DNA of 12,310 nt. It comes from Deltaproteobacteria bacterium. GTDB taxonomy: Bacteria; Desulfobacterota; Desulfobacteria; Desulfobacterales; JAUVGT01. The DNA lies in NCBI GenBank assembly GCA_030593645.1, contig JAUVGT010000110.1, forward strand, positions 1 to 12,310, given 5' to 3'. Below the pieces are notes generated by a model. That model saw nothing but the letters and a program-made list of their open reading frames with translations. It was not told where the DNA came from and did no database searches. Position numbers and translations under genes: made by a program. Positions 7,151-12,310 of this stretch are shown in pieces; the first letter of the stretch is position 1, and the number at the start of each line of letters is the position of its first letter.

Positions 7151-9413
7151 GGATAAAAAACAGCCGGATATAAAATTTCAGGAGAAGCAAATCCTGGAAC
7201 TGGAAGATCAGGTTAAGAAACTGATTGCAAGTGAGCTGAACCAGTATGATCTCCAGGCAAAACTCGATATCCAGAAAAAAGACCTGGCAGGTCTGGTGAA
7301 GCTCAGTCAAGGGCTTTCCGCGGAACCCGATGAATCAGAGATCGCGGGAGTTGTGGCTGAAGCCATTGTTGAGAGTTTTGACTATGAAAGGTCGATTCTT
7401 TATACCAGAGATCCTAATGATGGAAATATTACACCGGCAGGCTTTGACGGATATTATGAAGAAACCGCTAGTAAAGCCGTTATAGAAGAATTACAGACGG
7501 ATCTTTTGGAAATCATTGGGAACCATCATATTAAGATTGAACCTTCTATGGGTAAGCCGGTATCCGGGATGGATCATCGTGTGATTATCTCATGCCGGTC
7601 CACCCATGGAAAAATTATTGGAATCATTATATTAGGAAACACCCGGGAAAGATCCGCTTTTCATCGTGAAATTGATTCCGCCGACCGTCTGCTCTGGGAA
7701 ACCATTGGAAACATGACAGCGTCGGCATTTGAGAACGCAAGATTGTATGCCCAGCTTAAAACAGATCGGAAGAGCCTTAAAAAAACAAGGGATGATTTAA
7801 AGATTCTGAATGAAGATCTGGAAAAGAAAGTCGAAGAACGTACCGGGGAACTTGAAAAATCGAAAAATGAATACAGGGAGTTGTATTTTAAATCCCGTCA
7901 AACCAGCGATCTATATCGGGCCCTTCTTGATGCATCCCCTGATGCGATTGTGGTTTATGATCAGGATGGTTACACGACATATATTAATCCGGCTTTTGAA
8001 CAGATCTTTGGATGGAACATGAATGAGCTTCAGGGTAAACGAATAGATTTCGTGCCGCCGGAAAGCCAGGGTGAAACCGATAAGATGATAGCAAAAGTCC
8101 TGCGCGGTGAACAACTTTCCAGCCAGGAAATCAGACGATATACAAAGGACAGACGTATACTGGATATCAGCCTCAGCGCGTCAACTTTCTCAGATCAATC
8201 GGGACGTGTTGCCGGGAGCATTGTTTTTTTGCGGGATATTACAAAAACAAAACAAATGGAAGAAGAAATTCTAAAAGTACGAAAACTCGAATCCGTGGGC
8301 CTGCTGGCAGGCGGGATTGCCCATGATTTTAACAACGCGCTTTCGGGAATTTTGATGAGTGCCCAGCTGGCCCAGGTAAAAATGAGTCAAAAAAAGGATG
8401 TGAGAAAAAATCTGTCTGATATTAAAGAAGCTGCGGAAAATGCGGCTTCTCTAACAAACCAGCTTTTGACTTTTGCAAGGGGCGGTAAGCCGATCATGAA
8501 GACCCTGGCCATAGACAAAGTGATTCAGGACTGGGCAGGTTTTGCGTTACGCGGTTCAAATGTAAAATGCGAATTTAATCTGGCAAAACATCTTGCATCA
8601 GTGAAAGCGGATGAGGGCCAGATCAGCCAGGCCATTAATAATTTGATATTGAACGCGATTCAGGCAATGCCCGGAGGCGGGACAATTAACATCAACGCAC
8701 GGAATGTTTCTTCCGGGTCGAAGGAAAGAGATATGGACCGCCTGTCACTGGAAAAGGGTAACTATGTTAAAGTCTCCATAGAAGACAAGGGCGGCGGTAT
8801 CCCAGAGGATATCATTCAAAAAATCTTTGATCCGTATTTTACGACCAAGAAAGATGGTGCCGGACTTGGACTGGCAACCACATTTTCTATCATCAGGAAA
8901 CACAATGGTTATTTGACAGTTGAGTCCAATGCAGACATCGGTACGGTATTTCATATGTATCTCCCTGCTTCTGGAGGGGAACCAGCCCAGGAAGATGATA
9001 TAAAATCATCTGAAAACCTTGTTAAAGGTAAGGGAAAAGTTTTGCTCATGGAAGATGGCGAAATTCTCAAGGATATTCTTGTGGAAATGGTTGAAACAAT
9101 CGGATATGAACCGGACCTTGTTGTAGACGGTGAACAGGCAATCGAAAAATACAACCAGGCCAGAGAAAATGGCAGACCATATGATGCTGTCATACTGGAT
9201 TTGACCATCCCGGGGGGGTTGGGTGGTAAGGAGACCATGGAAAAACTACTTGAAATGGATCCTTCTGTGAAAGCAATTGTATCAAGCGGTTATTCGACCG
9301 ATCCAATTATGGCTGATTTTGAAATGTATGGTTTTAAAGGCGTGCTGCCAAAACCGTACGATTATGATAAACTAACAAAATTACTATCACGATTGATACC
9401 GGGAAAAGAATGA
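7140..9413 (+). CDS. GAF-PAS hybrid sensor histidine kinase with C-terminal receiver
   Basis: This is a 757-residue soluble hybrid kinase. The order is an N-terminal coiled coil (about 10-50), a GAF-like domain (about 50-205), a coiled coil rich in Lys and Glu (about 205-255), a PAS domain starting at 'LYRALLDASPDAIVVYDQDG' (258 to about 378), and HisKA with phospho-acceptor His395 in 'GIAHDFNN'. HATPase_c follows, with N-box Asn505 in 'NAIQAM' and later GGGIP and GLGL motifs. A receiver (about 633-757) has the acidic pair Glu638-Asp639, phospho-acceptor Asp687 in 'VILDLTIPGG', and Lys738 in 'LPKPYD'. There are no membrane segments. ATG 7140 is chosen over an in-frame ATG at 7110 because AGGAGA (7128-7133) lies 6 nt before it; it overlaps the FIST gene by 11 bp. 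Input is therefore likely the FIST protein plus GAF/PAS signals. No downstream regulator or output gene is in the window. Confidence 0.93.
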   Translation: MIGKDKKQPDIKFQEKQILELEDQVKKLIASELNQYDLQAKLDIQKKDLAGLVKLSQGLSAEPDESEIAGVVAEAIVESFDYERSILYTRDPNDGNITPAGFDGYYEETASKAVIEELQTDLLEIIGNHHIKIEPSMGKPVSGMDHRVIISCRSTHGKIIGIIILGNTRERSAFHREIDSADRLLWETIGNMTASAFENARLYAQLKTDRKSLKKTRDDLKILNEDLEKKVEERTGELEKSKNEYRELYFKSRQTSDLYRALLDASPDAIVVYDQDGYTTYINPAFEQIFGWNMNELQGKRIDFVPPESQGETDKMIAKVLRGEQLSSQEIRRYTKDRRILDISLSASTFSDQSGRVAGSIVFLRDITKTKQMEEEILKVRKLESVGLLAGGIAHDFNNALSGILMSAQLAQVKMSQKKDVRKNLSDIKEAAENAASLTNQLLTFARGGKPIMKTLAIDKVIQDWAGFALRGSNVKCEFNLAKHLASVKADEGQISQAINNLILNAIQAMPGGGTININARNVSSGSKERDMDRLSLEKGNYVKVSIEDKGGGIPEDIIQKIFDPYFTTKKDGAGLGLATTFSIIRKHNGYLTVESNADIGTVFHMYLPASGGEPAQEDDIKSSENLVKGKGKVLLMEDGEILKDILVEMVETIGYEPDLVVDGEQAIEKYNQARENGRPYDAVILDLTIPGGLGGKETMEKLLEMDPSVKAIVSSGYSTDPIMADFEMYGFKGVLPKPYDYDKLTKLLSRLIPGKE

Positions 9414-9425
9414 AGAGAATGAAGA

Positions 9426-9662
9426 AATGAACGTCGAACATCGAACGTCCAACGTCGAATAATGATGTCGCTTCGCTCCGTCAATTTATATTAATTCAAA
9501 TGAATAATTTTGAATAACTATTTCTACTTCTTCATTCTTTGATTCAACAATTAAATAAAAAAGGTAAAGCGAAGCGCCTGCCATATTCGACGTTGGACGT
9601 TCGATGTTGGAAGTTCGATCCGCCTTCGCCGCGGCTATGGCGTGACAAGCGTTCATCTTTTA
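9426..9662. repeat. Hairpin-forming dispersed repeat, copy 2 (with 31-bp insertion)
   Basis: This is the same element as copy 1, at the convergent junction of the kinase gene and selB. The left heptamers are AATGAAC, GTCGAAC, ATCGAAC, GTCCAAC and GTCGAAT (9426-9460). The right ones are ATTCGAC, GTTGGAC, GTTCGAT, GTTGGAA and GTTCGAT (9585-9619), then GTTCATC at 9651-9657 and TTTTA. The inner arms 9429-9460 and 9585-9616 pair at 30 of 32 positions. Shared core blocks include TAATGATGTCGCTT near 9460, TTCTTCATTC near 9529, and TAAAGCGAAGCGCC near 9565. A 31-bp GC-rich insertion (9620-9650) splits the right arm. The selB stop codon lies in the outer right end. Confidence 0.82.
9620..9650. repeat. 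31-bp GC-rich insertion inside repeat copy 2
   Basis: Copy 1 has GTTCGAC directly before the terminal GTTCATC. In copy 2, 31 bp separate the equivalent units. The insert contains the palindrome GCCGCGGC (9628-9635) and a CGCC...GGCG stem, and its base composition differs sharply from its surroundings. It looks like a small REP-like palindrome nested in the larger element, or an expanded internal unit. Confidence 0.45.
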
Positions 9663-11570
9663 TCCCCCCCTCAGCTTGCGAATATCTCCGATCCTGAGCG
9701 TCACCTTGTTTGAATCAAAATATTCTATCAAAGGGATGGCATACTTGCGGGATGCGCCTGTCATTTCCTTGAATTGGGGGGTGGTTATTTCATCTTTTTT
9801 GGAAAGAAAATCGACGAGTCTGCTTTTTAATTCCTCAACCGCCTCCGTATCGAAAAACAGATCCTCTTTTACTTTTATAATTAATCCTTCCTCCACAAGA
9901 AGCATGAGTACTTCTTTTGCCTGTGAATCATCAATATCCAGATTTTTGTTCAATTCTCTGAAATAGGGCGGCTGTAGTTTCGCTTCTTTATAGGTTTCAA
10001 TAATAGTATTTTTAATGTCAGTCTGGTTAGCTTGAAGTGACACGGTGTGGGTTGCCAGGCGAACGGTATCTTCTTCAACAATGATTTCATTGCTTTTGGT
10101 TGTTTGGTTGATGACCAGTGTAAAGAGCTTGGGATTTAAGTTGGCCAGTATCCGGGTTTTGAGTTCTTCTTTGGGCATTCCGGCTTTCAGCGGGTTTATT
10201 TCATGATAATTTTTTAGACTTTCCAGAAAGTTTATCACCAGCTGGTTGAAATTTATGCTGTGGATATAAATTTTATTTTCCTTATCCAACTGGATGATTA
10301 TTTTTTTGGACAGCAATGTCTGGAGGTAGTTATCAAGTTTTTTTGCCGGCAGGTTTGTCATGATTAAAAGATCCCGAAGGGATACGCCATTCAGTCCGGC
10401 TTCACTGATATAATACGAGCCAAGGTCTTCGGGTCCTAGATCCAGAATACCTTGCAGACCTTTATTGGTTTCCTCATTAAAACGTTTGTGCTTTTTCGGA
10501 ACAGGGTTCAGAATTTGACCGCCGCCGATGGTGCGTACCGGTGAACAGCTTCGTATGACAAAGCGGTCATCCCTTACCACGATTACGGGTGTGTCAAATC
10601 TGAGCTGAGCCGCAACAGTATCACCCGGATTTAATTCATCCCTGTCCAGGAGTATCAGATAACCGAGCACTTCGGACGTGCCGGTATGAAACCTTACCTG
10701 TGTTCTGTATTTAAGAGGCTTCTTATTACTTTCAAGATATTTAAAAGATACATCAACCATAAAACTCGGTTTGAGCGTATCCGGGAAAGCCAGCACCTCG
10801 CCGCGATTAATCGATGTTTTTTCAAGTCCCTGGAAGTTGATTGCCGTGCGCTGGCCGGCTTCGGCTGTATCCGTACTCTGGTTATGGACCTGGATTCCCC
10901 GGATTTTGGAAGTAACCATGGAAGGGTAGATCACGATGGTGTCGCCTGTGTTCACATGACCTGAGACCAGTGAACCCGTGATGACGGTCCCAAATCCTTT
11001 CATCGTGAATACACGGTCCACCGGCAGGCGGAACAGACCCGATGGTGGATGATCCGGTATTTTCGAAGTTAATTGATCAAGGGTGTCAAGTAATTCCGGT
11101 ATACCCTCGCCGGAAACAGAAGATACAGGTATGATCGGTTGATCTTCAAGAAACGTCCCTTCTGTAAACTCCCGAACATCGTCAAGCGCCAGTTCCATCC
11201 ACTCTTCATCCACCATATCCGTCTTGGTCAGGGCCACAAAACCGTGCTGGATCCCCAGGAGAGAGCAGATTTCCATGTGTTCACGGGTCTGCGGCATGAC
11301 ACCTTCGTCAGCCGCGATGACCATCACCACAATATCGATCCCAGTGGCGCCGGCCACCATATTTTTTACAAATTTTTCATGACCCGGCACATCAACAATA
11401 CCAAGGTGCTGACCGCCAGGCAGTTTGAGCAACGCGAAACCCAGTTCTATAGTAATACCGCGGAGTTTTTCCTCTTTTAGACGATCCGTATCGGTTCCGG
11501 TTATTTTTTTTATCAGGGATGTTTTACCATGGTCGATATGACCCGCGGTACCAAGAATGATCTGTTTCAA
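9660..11570 (-). CDS. selB: Selenocysteine-specific translation elongation factor SelB
   Basis: SelB is the GTPase that brings selenocysteinyl-tRNA to UGA codons by binding the mRNA SECIS hairpin. The 636-residue product has G1 GHIDHGKT (10-17), G2 'RGITIELGFA' (37-46, a SelB signature), G3 DVPGHE (60-65), G4 TKTD (115-118, SelB-type rather than NKxD of EF-Tu), then EF-Tu-like beta-barrel domains, and winged-helix domains in the C-terminal third that end 'VTLRIGDIRKLRGG'. The chosen start is TTG 11570: it gives the family's usual N-terminus (KQIILGTAGHIDHGKT), and AAGGAG (11580-11585) lies 9 nt before it. In-frame ATG 11615 and TTG 11627 would add 15 or 19 residues and lack a ribosome-binding site. 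The stop TAA (9662-9660) lies inside repeat copy 2. The organism therefore should make selenoproteins; no selA, selC or selD is in the window. Confidence 0.95.
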   Translation of the reverse strand: MKQIILGTAGHIDHGKTSLIKKITGTDTDRLKEEKLRGITIELGFALLKLPGGQHLGIVDVPGHEKFVKNMVAGATGIDIVVMVIAADEGVMPQTREHMEICSLLGIQHGFVALTKTDMVDEEWMELALDDVREFTEGTFLEDQPIIPVSSVSGEGIPELLDTLDQLTSKIPDHPPSGLFRLPVDRVFTMKGFGTVITGSLVSGHVNTGDTIVIYPSMVTSKIRGIQVHNQSTDTAEAGQRTAINFQGLEKTSINRGEVLAFPDTLKPSFMVDVSFKYLESNKKPLKYRTQVRFHTGTSEVLGYLILLDRDELNPGDTVAAQLRFDTPVIVVRDDRFVIRSCSPVRTIGGGQILNPVPKKHKRFNEETNKGLQGILDLGPEDLGSYYISEAGLNGVSLRDLLIMTNLPAKKLDNYLQTLLSKKIIIQLDKENKIYIHSINFNQLVINFLESLKNYHEINPLKAGMPKEELKTRILANLNPKLFTLVINQTTKSNEIIVEEDTVRLATHTVSLQANQTDIKNTIIETYKEAKLQPPYFRELNKNLDIDDSQAKEVLMLLVEEGLIIKVKEDLFFDTEAVEELKSRLVDFLSKKDEITTPQFKEMTGASRKYAIPLIEYFDSNKVTLRIGDIRKLRGG

Positions 11571-11578
11571 TGAGGTAT

Positions 11579-11585
11579 GCTCCTT
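11579..11585 (-). promoter_or_regulatory. Ribosome-binding site deciding the selB TTG start
   Basis: On the minus strand AAGGAGC precedes the TTG at 11570 by 9 nt. No comparable site exists before the two upstream in-frame starts, so this site favours the TTG. Confidence 0.65.
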
Positions 11586-11627
11586 GATGCTTTTTGTCCT
11601 GTAAGGGCGTGACATTTTTTTGTTCAA

Positions 11628-11647
11628 TTAATACTAATGAGTATTAA
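11628..11647. repeat. 8-bp perfect inverted repeat upstream of selB
   Basis: TTAATACT (11628-11635) and AGTATTAA (11640-11647) are exact reverse complements around a 4-nt loop. The hairpin lies between the stop of the small membrane gene and the selB start. It is all but GC-free and is not followed by a T run on the selB strand. An operator or weak mRNA hairpin is more likely than a terminator. Confidence 0.45.
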
Positions 11648-11655
11648 CTCAAAAC

Positions 11656-11829
11656 TCAACGATCTTTTCTGTGCCTGAGAAATTCAGCAAAATAAGCCAG
11701 GCCTACAAGAATAACAGCAAGTCCGGCTACTTTTATAATATGTACATCACCATAGAACATTCGTGTCACAATCACGGCAAATACAACACCAAGAAACGCG
11801 CGTAAAATAAATATATATAATTTGGTCAT
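11656..11829 (-). CDS. Small two-helix membrane protein of unknown function
   Basis: I do not recognise this 57-residue protein. It has two hydrophobic segments, about residues 4-22 (YIFILRAFLGVVFAVIV) and about 32-50 (IKVAGLAVILVGLAYFAEF), separated by a short polar turn, and a basic tail RHRKDR. This predicts a helical hairpin in the inner membrane with the tail in the cytoplasm. ATG 11829 has AGGAG 9-10 nt upstream (11839-11844), a good ribosome-binding site. A TTG 27 bp further upstream has none and its extra residues overlap that site, so it is rejected. The gene lies 85 bp upstream of selB on the same strand and may share its transcript. Good start signal and clean hydrophobic pattern argue that it is real, but the function is unknown. 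Confidence 0.7.
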   Translation of the reverse strand: MTKLYIFILRAFLGVVFAVIVTRMFYGDVHIIKVAGLAVILVGLAYFAEFLRHRKDR

Positions 11830-11859
11830 TAATAAATCACTCCTGTAAACCTTCAATTA

Positions 11860-11888
11860 AATAAATAAAAATGCTTTCAAACATTCAA
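11860..11888 (-). promoter_or_regulatory. Weak candidate promoter for the small membrane gene and selB
   Basis: On the minus strand, TTGAAT (11888-11883) and TTTATT (11865-11860) are separated by 17 bp. Each matches four of six consensus bases. The predicted start, near 11853, leaves a short leader containing the ribosome-binding site. The AT-rich setting makes chance matches likely. Confidence 0.3.
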
Positions 11889-12002
11889 CCAGGTTCAAGT
11901 TCAAGGCGGAACGAATATTTTATCCACAGGAATATATTATATATTTCGAGGATTGAAATATTTGTTTCAACGCCGAAATTGGGCTTGTGGGGATGTTTGA
12001 AA
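11875..12002. repeat. 10-bp inverted repeat flanking the DnaA-box region
   Basis: TTTCAAACAT (11875-11884) is the exact reverse complement of ATGTTTGAAA (11993-12002). A smaller pair, TTGAAA (11953-11958) and TTTCAA (11965-11970), lies between them. The arms are 108 bp apart. The meaning is unknown. Confidence 0.35.
11920..11928 (+). promoter_or_regulatory. Perfect DnaA-box match
   Basis: TTATCCACA at 11920-11928 equals the strongest E. coli DnaA-box sequence. Directly after it is an AT-rich run with the palindrome AATATATTATATATT (11931-11945). Only one good box is present, so a regulatory site or chance match is more likely than a replication origin. Confidence 0.4.
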
Positions 12003-12053
12003 ACAATTTTTATTTATAATAGGAGATATAGATTCAGGTCAATAGATAGTTTT

Positions 12054-12102
12054 ATGGGGTATGGAGCAGAGGGCAGGGAGTCCAGAGCGAAAAGCATAGA
12101 AG
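12054..12102. repeat. Degenerate purine-rich 7-bp repeat tract
   Basis: Consecutive heptamers ATGGGGT, ATGGAGC, AGAGGGC, AGGGAGT, CCAGAGC, GAAAAGC and ATAGAAG share a loose NNGRRGY pattern. The unit differs from that of the hairpin repeat, but the 7-bp period is the same. The degeneracy makes the call tentative. Confidence 0.3.
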
Positions 12103-12310
12103 AATGAGCCATGAACGGATTGACATCGTTCCTGCATTCATCGGTATCGATATCGCAATCTTTTTTTATTCGTATCGCTATTGGGGAAAGCGGATTTTAA
12201 TTTGTAGGAGTAGGCCACAGTGTCTACCATTTGGTCAATAAATGAGAGATGTTGATTAAATCCATTTAATGGGCAGATTGGCCAATACATTAAAGAAACA
12301 CATTTTTCAA

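Larger units (their letters stand above)
11857..12310. other. Gene-poor right end of window
   Basis: No convincing gene is present in these 454 bp. A 78-codon plus-strand frame (11871-12107) has no family look and no ribosome-binding site, and its 3' half is low-complexity. The region holds a perfect DnaA-box match (11920-11928), AT-rich inverted repeats, a degenerate 7-bp purine-rich tract (12054-12102), a short run of ATCGNN units (12140-12160), and a weak hairpin (12210-12227). It looks like an extended intergenic region with decayed repeats. Confidence 0.5.

Noticed and set aside
4414..9662. CRISPR-like repeat spacing
   Set aside because: The 7-bp units are directly adjacent without unique spacers, the copies are single palindromes 5 kb apart, and no cas gene is present.
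11571..11627. Longer SelB starting at TTG 11627 or ATG 11615
   Set aside because: The extra residues are outside the family N-terminus and no ribosome-binding site precedes them.
9660..11829. SECIS element or selC near selB
   Set aside because: No selenoprotein gene with an in-frame UGA and no long-variable-arm tRNA could be recognised in the window.
11889..11903. T-loop-like GGTTCAAGTTC suggesting a tRNA
   Set aside because: No complementary T-stem, anticodon arm or acceptor stem could be found around it.
11871..12107. 78-codon plus-strand open frame
   Set aside because: It has no ribosome-binding site or family features, and its end lies in a purine-rich repetitive tract.
11857..12310. 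Replication origin
   Set aside because: Only one good DnaA box, and no dnaA, dnaN, rpmH or gidA neighbours.

Overview
The window reads as a piece of chromosome from a Gram-negative anaerobe, most likely a sulfate-reducer-type deltaproteobacterium (Desulfobacterota). This is an inference, not a proof. It rests on the hybrid histidine kinase and FIST protein style, the presence of selB, moderate GC, and many degenerate short-period repeats between genes. No phage, transposase, rRNA, tRNA or CRISPR array was found.

Layout, left to right. The plus strand carries the 3' end of secA (2-460), then a 324-bp spacer ending in a good sigma70-type promoter. Next come clpS (785-1099), clpA (1103-3334), aat (3376-4056) and a HIT-family gene (4077-4412). 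ClpS, ClpA and Aat are the adaptor, the unfoldase and the leucyl/phenylalanyl-transferase of the bacterial N-degron pathway, here placed side by side. Aat adds Leu or Phe to basic N-termini, ClpS recognises them, and ClpA unfolds the substrate for ClpP, which is not in the window. A 210-bp hairpin-forming repeat follows the HIT gene. It is followed by a promoter and a second plus-strand group: hemW (4705-5919), a FIST-domain sensor (5945-7150) and a GAF-PAS hybrid histidine kinase (7140-9413). The FIST and kinase genes overlap by 11 bp and probably form one signalling pair.

A second copy of the hairpin repeat (9426-9662) fills the convergent junction between the kinase and selB. On the minus strand, selB (9660-11570) encodes the selenocysteine-specific elongation factor. 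It is preceded by a gene for a 57-residue two-helix membrane protein (11656-11829). The last 450 bp contain no convincing gene. They hold a perfect DnaA-box match beside AT-rich inverted repeats, and several low-grade short-period repeats.

The most unusual feature is the repeat pair. Each copy is a long imperfect palindrome whose arms are tandem arrays of a 7-bp unit (consensus RTCSAAC on one arm, GTTSGAY on the other). The copies sit at or overlap stop codons, with A-rich and T-rich outer ends as in a bidirectional terminator. They look like a non-autonomous dispersed hairpin element that supplies transcript 3' ends. The HIT protein is cut short exactly where copy 1 starts.
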